36,998 nucleotides of DNA, taken from contig JAEWBU010000337.1 in NCBI GenBank assembly GCA_023390985.1, forward strand, positions 1 to 36,998, written 5' to 3'. Below, piece after piece: positions 8,691-15,432 of this stretch. Origin of the DNA: Pseudomonadota bacterium. Lineage in GTDB: Bacteria > Pseudomonadota > Gammaproteobacteria > Burkholderiales > Burkholderiaceae_C. The position numbers and the translations under genes are program-made. The number at the start of each line of letters is the position of its first letter. The first letter of the stretch is position 1. Under the pieces are notes generated by a model. It ran no database searches, had not been told where the DNA came from, and saw nothing but the letters and a program-made list of their open reading frames with translations.

Positions 8691-8745
8691 GGGCTCTGGC
8701 CACGAGTTCGGCTGGCGTGGCGGGCACCGCCACCGAGTCAGTCCT

Positions 8746-9747
8746 TCAGGCCGCGTCTCGAATCAGCTTACGGCCTTCACGGAACCAGGCGCGGGCCTCG
8801 TCGACGTTCCCGATATTGAGCGCTGCCATTACGTGCGCTAGACCGCCTACGGCCTGCTCCTTGGTGAGCACGCCGTCTCGGTAGTCGTCCAGCACGGCCC
8901 TGCCGGGCGGCCAGGTCGCGCCATCCCTCCTGCTCGAGCACATCGGCGGCGCCAGCGGGGAAGTCTGCTTCCAGGAATGCATGGTGTCCTCCGGGCGGCG
9001 CACCGTCAGTAGATGCTTCGCCCCCCTGACCGGAGCGTCCTGGTGGAAGACGACACGGTGGGGACCGAATTTCACTTCCAGCACGCCCTTGTTGCAGGCG
9101 AGCCAGGTGATGGAGTCCACGACGGGCACGGAGTCGCCGGTGGCGCGCGCGATCTCTTCGGCCATCGTCTGGCAGCGGCGGTAGCGCTCGCCCGGTGGAA
9201 GACGCTCGGTGTGGTGGATGCCGGCGAGGCGGCAAAGGTGCAAATCCGCCTTGACGGTTTGCACGCCGAAGTTCTTCGCCAGCTGGTACTTGGTTATGGG
9301 CCCGACAAAGGGGAGGGCGCCGGCCCACTCGATGACCGCTTCCGGGCCGCGGGGCAGGGCCTGCTGCAGGTGCTCGAAGTCCTGGTGGCGCTGGGCCCAG
9401 GCGCGCTCGATCGCTTCGGCCTTGGCGCGGTAACCGAAAGCGCCCACGACAGGGGTGCCCGCGCGCAGGGCTTTCCACACCCGCGTCTCGATGGTCCGCG
9501 CGGCCTGCGCGGAGCGGCCCGCGCACAAGATGATCCAGATGACCTCGGCGGCGAGCTTGTCCGCGTCGACGGGGGGCGCGAGCTCGCGCTGGGACCATTC
9601 CAGTATCTGCTGGGCGTCCGGATCGTGCTCCAGCAGGTGCTGCTTGACCTGCAGGTAGAGGCGCGGCGTGAGGCCCGCAGATGGTTCGGCGAGCGGGGCC
9701 GCGGCCGATGGCTGGAAGGAGAGCCCGCCCGCGAGTGATTCCTGCAA
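8746..9747 (-). CDS. HhH-GPD-type DNA glycosylase-like protein
   Basis: The frame opens at TTG 9747 and encodes 333 aa. Residues 144-170 hold a helix-hairpin-helix, LPFVGPITKYQLAKNFG, followed by the conserved acidic position in VKADLHLCRLAG (Asp168). This is the arrangement of HhH-GPD base-excision glycosylases, where Asp activates the reaction. Residues 284-333 look like a separate helical piece (VLDDYRDGVLTKEQAVGGLA onward). The intervening residues 268-283 are encoded by one copy of a 47-bp repeat, so the C-terminus may be a chimera or a shifted frame. The upstream stop TAG of the 175-aa gene is in the same frame only eight codons before the TTG, so readthrough would fuse the two. It is last in a leftward unit headed by a recombinase. 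Confidence 0.72.
   Translation of the reverse strand: MQESLAGGLSFQPSAAAPLAEPSAGLTPRLYLQVKQHLLEHDPDAQQILEWSQRELAPPVDADKLAAEVIWIILCAGRSAQAARTIETRVWKALRAGTPVVGAFGYRAKAEAIERAWAQRHQDFEHLQQALPRGPEAVIEWAGALPFVGPITKYQLAKNFGVQTVKADLHLCRLAGIHHTERLPPGERYRRCQTMAEEIARATGDSVPVVDSITWLACNKGVLEVKFGPHRVVFHQDAPVRGAKHLLTVRRPEDTMHSWKQTSPLAPPMCSSRRDGATWPPGRAVLDDYRDGVLTKEQAVGGLAHVMAALNIGNVDEARAWFREGRKLIRDAA
8899..8945 (-). repeat. 47-bp perfect inverted repeat, left copy
   Basis: The reverse complement of 8899-8945 is identical, base for base, to 10026-10072; it begins CGATGTGCTCGAG and ends CCGCCCGGCAGG. The flanks on both sides differ. This copy sits inside the glycosylase-like gene (codons 268-283). Two exact copies in opposite orientation, 1.08 kb apart and beside a tyrosine recombinase gene, could serve inversion or mark a recent duplication. 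Confidence 0.95.
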
Positions 9748-9768
9748 CGAGGTGGTGGCTCCCTTGAT

Positions 9769-10296
9769 CTAGTGGTGCAGGGCGGCAGGGCGCGGCAGGG
9801 CAGGGCGCGCGCGGGCGGCGTCCTTCACACGAGGGTCGTTGGCGCTCGGCTGGCGGGCGAGGTCGGGCGGCACGGCTGGCGCGCTGGCGGGGAGCGGCAG
9901 CTGCGGGCGTTCGCCGGCGCGGATGGCCACGGGGCTGGCGCTGGCGGGCACGGCCGAGGCCTGGAAGAAGCAGTGGACCTTGACCGGCGCTCCGTACACG
10001 GTGCGCAGCACGCGCTCCAGGTTGTCGATGTGCTCGAGCAGGAGGGATGGCGCGACCTGGCCGCCCGGCAGGATGCCGACCACCCGGGCGGGAATCTTGC
10101 CCGGCTGGATCTCCGGCGCGCGGCCCATGAGCCAGGCTTGGGAGACACCGGCGTCGCGGAGGGCCCGCTGCGCGCGGACGGTGTTCAGGTGGGCGTGGCC
10201 GAGGGCCAGATCATCCTGGGCGTGTTCGGCCGACTGGAAGAACTGCGCCTGCACGGGCGGCAGCATCGGCGTGTGGGTGGCGATGGCAACTTGCAT
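9769..10296 (-). CDS. 175-aa protein of unknown function
   Basis: ATG 10296 follows a strong ribosome-binding site (AAGGAG, 8 nt spacing), and the frame runs 175 aa to TAG. I do not recognise a family. Residues 1-85 look folded and helical, with QFFQSAEHAQDDLALGHAHL and GRAPEIQPGKIPARVVGIL, then LLLEHIDNLERVLRTVYGAP. The last 50 residues are proline- and alanine-rich and probably disordered. The segment ILPGGQVAPSLLLEHID is encoded by the right copy of the 47-bp repeat. The gene lies 53 bp after the recombinase stop and 21 bp before the glycosylase-like TTG, so the three are probably one transcript. It could be an accessory factor of the recombinase; that is a guess from position. Confidence 0.7.
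   Translation of the reverse strand: MQVAIATHTPMLPPVQAQFFQSAEHAQDDLALGHAHLNTVRAQRALRDAGVSQAWLMGRAPEIQPGKIPARVVGILPGGQVAPSLLLEHIDNLERVLRTVYGAPVKVHCFFQASAVPASASPVAIRAGERPQLPLPASAPAVPPDLARQPSANDPRVKDAARARPALPRPAALHH
10026..10072 (+). repeat. 47-bp perfect inverted repeat, right copy
   Basis: Exact partner of 8899-8945 in opposite orientation. It lies within the 175-aa gene, where the minus strand reads in a sensible frame (ILPGGQVAPSLLLEHID), suggesting that this is the original copy and that the one in the glycosylase-like gene was acquired. The bases next to it (gttgt before, atgccgac after) do not match the other copy's flanks. Confidence 0.95.
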
Positions 10297-10349
10297 GGGG
10301 ACTCTCCTTTTGAAACTGCCGCCGGGGGCGGCTGGGGCTGGCACAGGAA

Positions 10350-11906
10350 CTACTCGGACGCGGACACCGTCGCTGACGCGGGCGGCGCGCTGTTGGAAGC
10401 GGACTCGACGGCTGAGCGCAGGAAGACTTCGAAGCCACCTTCCAGTCGAAGGCCGGACGCCGAGGTGACGTTTGCGCGCCCACCGATGACCCGCTGGATC
10501 GCCTCCTTGACGGCGGAGAGCCGGGCGGACTCGCTCACGCCGGCCGCGCCGGGGCCGTCCAGTTGGACCACGACGTCCAGCACCTTGCCCGCGGGCAACT
10601 CGTTGCCGTCGGCGGCCTGGCCGGTGATCCACCCTTCCAGCACGCCGGCGGCGAGGAAATCAGGCTCCAGCTTCTGGAACAAGGCGTCCCAGCGCTCCAG
10701 GCGCTTCTTCTGGTCCTTGCTCAGGAGGTGAGCCGAGCCGAGGTATGCGCCGCTGATCGACGGGCGCTCGTGGCCCATCTGGCGCGAGATCTCCAGGTAG
10801 GCGTCACGAACCAGCCCGGCTTTCGGCCCAGTGCTGTACGCCTCCGCGGGCAGCTGGCCCAGGCAGGGCGCCGGCAGACCGGTCAGCACCTTGAACAGGT
10901 CGTTGGCGAACTGGTGGCGCAGGCCGTGAAGGGTGACCCCGAGGGCGGCCTTGTTGACGCCGTGCTTGCTGGCCAGCCCGAGCAGGCGGCGCTTCATCTG
11001 GTCCAGGCGCAGGCCCGGGATCGCGAGGATGCCCTTGGGATGCTTGTCCGCCAGCTCGAACGCGCGGCCCAGCACCTCCAGCTGGCGCGCACGGACCGCA
11101 TCGTCCGGTGACAGCCGCACTTGGCGCGTCTTGCCGCCCTTGGTGCCCCGGTGGACCAGCAGGAACTGGCCGCCATGGTCGAAGGACACCCGGGGCTGCA
11201 GCTGCACGGACTCGTTTAGCCGCAGGCCCCACAGCAGCATCATCTCCATCTGGACGCCGCAGACGGCATCTTCGGCGGCGACCGCCGCGATCACGGGAGC
11301 GGACTCCACGCCCAGGTCGTGCCAGCCCTTGGCGAACTGGGCGATGATGGATCGGCCCTTTAGCGGAACGGGCACGCCGTGTTCCTTCTTGATCCGCTCC
11401 CAGGCTTTGCCCTTGGGGATGACCTGCGCCTTGCCGATCAGGAACATGACGCGGCGCAGGCAGCTGACCCGCTCCAGGATGGTGGACTCCTGGATCTTCT
11501 GGTCGTACCAGAGCTTCAGGAGCTCGCACACCCGCTTCTGGTCGATGTCCAGGATCGACGCCACCGGCCGGCGCAGCTCCTGCAGCTGGTCCAGCGACAT
11601 CTCCATGACCTGGTTGATGTTGGCCATGCGCTTTTCGCTGACGATGCGCACCCGACCCAGGGCCGCGGGCACGTCCATGAGCCGCCGCATCTCCGTCCAC
11701 GCCTTCTTCGGGTTGCCGGCGTACTTGCGCGCCGCCTCGCGCGCCAGGCGCTCGTACTTCGCGGTGCCGCGCTGCTTCTGGCGCGAGAGCTCCTTCTCGC
11801 GCTCGCGCTCAGCCCGCAGGACGCGGTTCACATCGCGGGCGGAGGGTTCGAAGCCGCCTTCCGGGTCAGCGAAGGCGAACAGGTCTCCAGTCTTATCGAG
11901 CGTCAT
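10350..11906 (-). CDS. tyrosine recombinase / integrase, catalytically complete
   Basis: ATG 11906 follows GGAGAG and gives 518 aa; an in-frame ATG five codons upstream is also possible. The C-terminal catalytic domain shows all expected residues: Arg in LLWGLRLNESV, Lys in RGTKGGKTRQVRLS, HxxR in LHGLRHQFAND, and His then Tyr in QMGHERPSISGAYLG. The N-terminal half is helical and basic, as in arm- and core-binding domains. It belongs to the longer plasmid and genomic-island integrases (Integrase_1-like by my recollection), not XerC/D. It heads a leftward unit with the 175-aa and HhH-GPD-like genes near the left edge of the element, so it is a good candidate for the integrase. A second active-looking recombinase lies at 23.2-24.9 kb. 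Confidence 0.92.
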   Translation of the reverse strand: MTLDKTGDLFAFADPEGGFEPSARDVNRVLRAEREREKELSRQKQRGTAKYERLAREAARKYAGNPKKAWTEMRRLMDVPAALGRVRIVSEKRMANINQVMEMSLDQLQELRRPVASILDIDQKRVCELLKLWYDQKIQESTILERVSCLRRVMFLIGKAQVIPKGKAWERIKKEHGVPVPLKGRSIIAQFAKGWHDLGVESAPVIAAVAAEDAVCGVQMEMMLLWGLRLNESVQLQPRVSFDHGGQFLLVHRGTKGGKTRQVRLSPDDAVRARQLEVLGRAFELADKHPKGILAIPGLRLDQMKRRLLGLASKHGVNKAALGVTLHGLRHQFANDLFKVLTGLPAPCLGQLPAEAYSTGPKAGLVRDAYLEISRQMGHERPSISGAYLGSAHLLSKDQKKRLERWDALFQKLEPDFLAAGVLEGWITGQAADGNELPAGKVLDVVVQLDGPGAAGVSESARLSAVKEAIQRVIGGRANVTSASGLRLEGGFEVFLRSAVESASNSAPPASATVSASE

Positions 11907-12169
11907 GGTCAATCTCTCCATGTGAAACAACAACCGCCGGATGGCTTGCCGCTGCGCGCGGATAGGGAAGGGGAGGCGCGCACTGGCAAACCCGAACGGG
12001 CAAGGGGCGCTACGGAACGAGAGGGGTGGCGAGAACGAGTCGAAACGGTGGGCCGGCTGGTACGTGAGCAGCAATTCCAGACCGATAGGAGCGCCGGTGG
12101 CTCTCCAATGGCTCTCGCTTCCATGGCTTAGAAGCAAGCACCCCGGGACAGTGTCTGGTCCTCGGGGGG

Positions 12170-12650
12170 GTTAAACGCAGGCATCCCGCCTGCATGTCCG
12201 TATTTCGCCGGTACACGCGACCCTGCGGGAATGACCCGCAGTGATGACACCTACTCCAGCACCCGACTCGGGGTGCAGCCTCCGGACCCCAGGAGCCTCA
12301 GCCGCTCATCCCAACGCGGGGATGTAGCTGCTGTCTCGTGAAGTCCTCGTAGAAGAGGAACGTAGATGATTTGCCATGACGCCTTCCGCGAGGAAGACGT
12401 TTCCCTGCCCCAATCCGCCGTAGCGCGGAGTGAGACGGTCTAGGCCTTCACGGCCCAGGTGGTGATTGCTGCTTGGCGTCGGCATTTCTCGCCGACATTG
12501 CGCCGCCATAACGGGCGACACGGATTCCAACCTATCGCGGTTGGCAGCGGTGTCCGGTTCTGAACCGGGAGGCGCACAGGTACGAAGTTCGCCGCTGTGC
12601 TGATGATGGGAGGCTCTTGGCCTCCGCGATCCCTCTTGAGGGAACGTGGC
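12170..12650 (-). ncRNA. candidate structured RNA or long recombinase leader
   Basis: No convincing gene covers 11907-13105. A composite promoter at 12655-12698 points left into this stretch. Perfect stem-loops found by eye include 12609-12625 (GGAGGC/GCCTCC), 12554-12568 (CCGGTTC/GAACCGG), 12478-12496 (GTCGGC/GCCGAC), 12307-12324 (CATCCC/GGGATG), 12259-12276 (GCACCC/GGGTGC), 12223-12241 (CTGCGGG/CCCGCAG) and 12177-12193. The last could end a transcript of about 480 nt, about 265 nt before the recombinase start; without termination the whole would be a 740-nt leader. The stretch 11907-12170 shows no gene; the minus ORF at 12306-12530 has no usable start signal. I cannot match it to a known RNA class. 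Confidence 0.4.
12177..12193 (-). terminator. possible weak terminator of the leftward RNA
   Basis: GCAGGC and GCCTGC pair around ATCCC. On the minus strand the stem is followed by GTTTAACC, a short U-rich tail only. It would end an RNA started at the promoter near 12650. Confidence 0.3.
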
Positions 12651-12654
12651 GTGG

Positions 12655-12698
12655 ATTGTGGTGGTGGTGGATCGAAGCCCGCAACTCTTGCGGGTCCG
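12655..12698 (-). promoter_or_regulatory. composite promoter, copy a (leftward)
   Basis: On the minus strand: box CGGACCCGCA (12698-12689), 4 nt, -35 TTGCGG (12684-12679), 18 nt, -10 CACAAT (12660-12655). Box, spacing and hexamers match five other sites of the element. It drives transcription toward the hairpin-rich stretch and the recombinase. Confidence 0.6.
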
Positions 12699-13023
12699 AA
12701 CGTTCCACTCGGGTCGCCCCTAACGCTCCGACCCTCCAGTCGAGGCACGCTGTCACGCCGCGGTTGGTGACACTCAGGTTCGATTCGGGGCGGACGCCGC
12801 CCGCAGCTCTTCGTGCGAGAGAGCGAACGTGGAAGGCTTGCGCTGGGCCAGTGCCTTGCACGAAGGAGTAGGGGTAAGTGGCGCACCCGTGGCTGGGTTG
12901 CGCCGCGGCCCGGCACGTCTGACCGGCCGCGCGAGGCCGCCGCGACGCATTCGCGGCTCGCCTGCGCCAGGCGGAGCGTCAGAGAGAAGCGCGCTGGCAC
13001 ATTCGCCGCCACGTTGTGCCAAT
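12699..13023. other. gene-free interval between two divergent composite promoters
   Basis: This 325-bp interval lies between promoter copies a and f. There is no supported gene. It holds imperfect dyads, such as GTCAC/GTGAC around 12750-12770 and GGCGCA with TTGCGCC near 12880-12903. Type II partition systems usually have their centromere directly upstream of parM, so parC may be here, but I see no tidy iteron array. Confidence 0.35.
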
Positions 13024-13066
13024 CGGACCCGCAGGATTGGACTGGAGCGCTCGGCCTTCTGAGAAT
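13024..13066 (+). promoter_or_regulatory. composite promoter, copy f (upstream of parM)
   Basis: Box CGGACCCGCA (13024-13033), 3 nt, -35 TTGGAC (13037-13042), 18 nt, -10 GAGAAT (13061-13066). It points at parM, whose ATG is 39 bp downstream. It is the only rightward copy. Confidence 0.6.
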
Positions 13067-13105
13067 CCGCGCACGCCTGCAGGGCGGGATTCATCAGGAG
13101 AGTAC

Positions 13106-14197
13106 ATGAAGCGCGACCTCAACACACAGACCGTCGGCGTGCGAGCCATCGACGTCGGCTACTTCCAGACCAAATTCACTCTGGGCCGCCAGCGTGCCGG
13201 CGGCAACGGCGGGCCGATCGTCACCGACTTCTTCCCCTCCATCGCGCCCAAGGTGGAGCCGTCGAGGCCTGTGGTGACCGGCCCCATGTCCGCGCCGGTG
13301 AAGGGCCGCTTGATCCGCATCGGTGACCTCGACTACTTCGTCGGCCCCGAGGCGCGGTTCTATGCGAGCAGCACCGCGCCGCGCTCGATCGGCGAGAACT
13401 TCAGTGAGAGCGCCACGTACAAGGCACTGACCTACGGCGCTCTGGACCAGATGGCCGCCAAGAGCGGGGGCTTCGAGCTCGTGATCGAAAACCTCGTGGT
13501 CGGGCTGCCCTGCAACACGATCTCCAAGTACGGTGCCGGGCTCAAGCGCTGGCTCGAGGCAGAGCCCCACATGATCGGCTCCGCCAGCGAGGGTGCCGAC
13601 GCGGTGCGCCACCGAGTGGTCGTGCGCAAGGCGCACGTGATCGCCCAGCCTTACGGGGCGCTGGTGGACTACGGCGTGGTGCGCGGCAACAACGTGGACG
13701 GCTGGGCGTTGGTGGTCGATCCGGGCGGCGGCACCCTGGACTGGTTCTGCGCTTCCAAGCAGAAGGCCAACTGGGCCAGGTCGGGGGCCTACCCGAAGGC
13801 GATGCTGACCTGCGCGTTCGCCGTGGCTGACGCCATCAGCCCGGACCTGCGCGACAGCGTGGAGGTGATCGAGCGCATCGACCGTGCGATTCGGCGCGTC
13901 GACGGCGCGGGCCAATTCAAGGTCGAGGGTGTCACGCACGACATCTCGACGTACTGGGAGCGGGTGGAGTCCGTGCTCCAAGAAGCCGTGGACAAGATGA
14001 TGGCCAGCGTCGGCAAGTCGGCGGACTTGGACTTAATCCTGGTCACCGGAGGTGGCGCCGGCGTGTTCAGCGAGTTCATGAAGAAGGCGCACCCTGTGCT
14101 GTCAAACCGCATCCAGCCGCTGGAGGATTCGGTCTTCGCGAACGTCCGCGGCTTCCACGCGATCGGGGAGCAGCTGCAGGCTGCCGGGAGCAAGTGA
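13106..14197 (+). CDS. parM: ParM/StbA-like actin-type plasmid partition ATPase
   Basis: ATG 13106 follows CAGGAG and gives 363 aa. Actin-fold motifs are in order: phosphate-1 loop VRAIDVGYFQTKF (residues 12-24), ENLVVGLPCNTI typical of StbA/ParM-like proteins, phosphate-2 loop LVVDPGGGTLDWF near 205 and adenosine motif LILVTGGGAGVF near 313. In type II partition the protein polymerises with ATP and pushes replicons apart, linked to parC DNA by ParR. The stop overlaps or abuts a small basic gene that could be the adaptor. Presence on an integrated element suggests that it exists at times as a circular replicon. An actin-like role outside partition, as in PRTRC-type systems, cannot be excluded. 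Confidence 0.85.
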   Translation: MKRDLNTQTVGVRAIDVGYFQTKFTLGRQRAGGNGGPIVTDFFPSIAPKVEPSRPVVTGPMSAPVKGRLIRIGDLDYFVGPEARFYASSTAPRSIGENFSESATYKALTYGALDQMAAKSGGFELVIENLVVGLPCNTISKYGAGLKRWLEAEPHMIGSASEGADAVRHRVVVRKAHVIAQPYGALVDYGVVRGNNVDGWALVVDPGGGTLDWFCASKQKANWARSGAYPKAMLTCAFAVADAISPDLRDSVEVIERIDRAIRRVDGAGQFKVEGVTHDISTYWERVESVLQEAVDKMMASVGKSADLDLILVTGGGAGVFSEFMKKAHPVLSNRIQPLEDSVFANVRGFHAIGEQLQAAGSK

Positions 14198-14199
14198 CC

Positions 14200-14565
14200 A
14201 TGCCGGCTGCGAAAGGAGCACGGCGCCAGCACCGGGTCACCATTAGCGATGACATGGGCGCGGTGTGGGACTGGTTCAAAGAGGTGCCGCCCAAGGCGGC
14301 CCCCGGTGAGATTGACTTTCTGTTGCGGCTGGGCGTCCTTGCTGCGGCCGGCGTGCGCCGCGGCGGCGGCCAGGCCGGGCACGGCGCCGACCAGCCGGCC
14401 TTGCCGCTGACAACATCACCCGCTTCCGGTTCCGTCGCCTCGGCGCCCCGTGCGGATGCGCAGTTGGAAGAAACAACGGTGGAAGATGGCGCGGTTCGAG
14501 TTGAGAAAGCGGATGGCTGGAATTTCCTTGGCGGTGGATTTGAAGCATCCGGGGCAGGGGGTTGA
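14200..14565 (+). CDS. small ParR-like adaptor candidate
   Basis: ATG 14200 lies 3 bp after the parM stop behind GGGAG; GTG 14194 overlapping the stop is an alternative start. The 121-aa product begins with a basic stretch (AAKGARRQHRVTISDD), then a compact helical part with DWFKEVPPKAAPGEIDFLLR. The second half is low-complexity and probably disordered. Small size, a basic N-terminal DNA-binding-like part, a flexible tail and the position directly behind parM are the usual features of ParR/StbB, whose flexible C-terminus caps the filament. Sequence similarity is too weak to claim by eye. Confidence 0.55.
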   Translation: MPAAKGARRQHRVTISDDMGAVWDWFKEVPPKAAPGEIDFLLRLGVLAAAGVRRGGGQAGHGADQPALPLTTSPASGSVASAPRADAQLEETTVEDGAVRVEKADGWNFLGGGFEASGAGG

Positions 14566-14597
14566 CAGGAGCCCGTCTCGTGAGAATCTGACAGCGT
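14562..14597 (+). promoter_or_regulatory. possible promoter upstream of the 138-aa gene
   Basis: A perfect -35 TTGACA lies at the end of the preceding gene, with a poor -10 (AGAATC or GAATCT) 15-16 nt later. The ATG is at 14619 behind GAAAGGAG. Confidence 0.35.
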
Positions 14598-14618
14598 AGA
14601 AGTTGAAAGGAGCCCGAC

Positions 14619-15035
14619 ATGGCCTACAAAGTCTCCCTGGATCTGACCCCCGTCGGCGCCGGCCTGGCGGCCCCGGCTGCACCGACCTCCGGCGCGTCGA
14701 GCGGTTTCCGGCGTGAGGACTACCGGCTCCAGCCCGGCGCGGGCTACGCGCAGGAGCACTGGCTGCTGCGGCATCCTTACGGCCGTGACGTCCTGATCAC
14801 GAAGCTGCGCGAAGTGCGGCCGGACCTGCAGTTCATGCGCTACCGCACGCCGGTGGAACTGGAGCCGTTCCTGGAAGCGATGGTGGACCTGCTGCAGATG
14901 CGCGGTTGGCCGCGGCCGCGCTCGGTAGGCGACCGGGTCAAGGTCGGCGTGTTCCTGATCCGCATGGCGCTGGCGCAATCCATGAAGCGAGACCTGCCGG
15001 ATTGGCGCGAGACCTTCGGCTCAGGCGAGGTCTGA
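14619..15035 (+). CDS. 138-aa protein of unknown function
   Basis: ATG 14619 has a very good ribosome-binding site (AAAGGAG, 6 nt spacing). I do not recognise the protein. After a low-complexity alanine-rich segment (residues 10-28) it has a folded-looking part with EHWLLRHPYGRDVLITKLRE, FMRYRTPVELEPFLEAMVDL and VKVGVFLIRMALAQSMKRDL. Charge and helix pattern suggest a soluble cytoplasmic protein. It follows parM and the adaptor candidate by 53 bp and precedes the STAS-like gene by 12 bp, so it may belong to the maintenance operon. Confidence 0.65.
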   Translation: MAYKVSLDLTPVGAGLAAPAAPTSGASSGFRREDYRLQPGAGYAQEHWLLRHPYGRDVLITKLREVRPDLQFMRYRTPVELEPFLEAMVDLLQMRGWPRPRSVGDRVKVGVFLIRMALAQSMKRDLPDWRETFGSGEV

Positions 15036-15047
15036 GGAGCTCCCCCG

Positions 15048-15377
15048 ATGTTCCATGCTGGCGTTCAACACGAAGGCGCATACGTCCTAGTTGTTGCAAG
15101 TGGCCGCGCGGAGCTACCAGAGCTGTGCGCGCTGGCCGAGTTCTCCGCCAAGATCGCCAGCATGAGGGGATGCAAGCGCGTCCTGATCGATCTACTGGCA
15201 GTGGACCGATTGCTGACTCCGGAGGAGGACATGCAGTTGGGCGCCCACTTGGAAGCCGTGTTTCGCGACATCGAGCGCGTGGCTTCAGTGCACCCCCACC
15301 CGCATGCGTCGCGGAGCTCGCGCATTCGCGTTTTCTCGACACTGGCAGAAGCCAACCAGTGGCTGATTGCGGTGTAG
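15048..15377 (+). CDS. 109-aa protein, possibly STAS/SpoIIAA-like
   Basis: ATG 15048 follows GAGGAG, 12 bp after the preceding stop. The pattern of short strands and helices, GAYVLVVASGRAELPELCAL, then KIASMRGCKRVLIDLLAVDR and a C-terminal RIRVFSTLAEANQWLIA, resembles the single-domain STAS or SpoIIAA-like proteins, in which the last helix often reads ..fst.~eA..WL. This is a fold guess from pattern, not a family match. It converges with the Ku gene; a hairpin lies between them. Confidence 0.55.
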   Translation: MFHAGVQHEGAYVLVVASGRAELPELCALAEFSAKIASMRGCKRVLIDLLAVDRLLTPEEDMQLGAHLEAVFRDIERVASVHPHPHASRSSRIRVFSTLAEANQWLIAV

Positions 15378-15380
15378 GCC

Positions 15381-15401
15381 TGCCCGGCGGCTTCGCGGGC
15401 A
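15381..15401. terminator. hairpin between convergent genes
   Basis: TGCCCG (15381-15386) pairs with CGGGCA (15396-15401). It lies between the stop codons of the STAS-like gene and ku. There is no U-tract on either strand, so termination would be inefficient or factor-dependent. Confidence 0.35.
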
Positions 15402-15432
15402 CAGCCAAGGGCAGTTCGGGCCGCTAAGAGAT

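Noticed and set aside
12306..12530. 74-aa minus ORF in the hairpin-rich stretch
   Set aside because: No ribosome-binding site, odd composition, and it overlaps several perfect stem-loops; better explained as RNA structure, though conservation as protein would reopen it.
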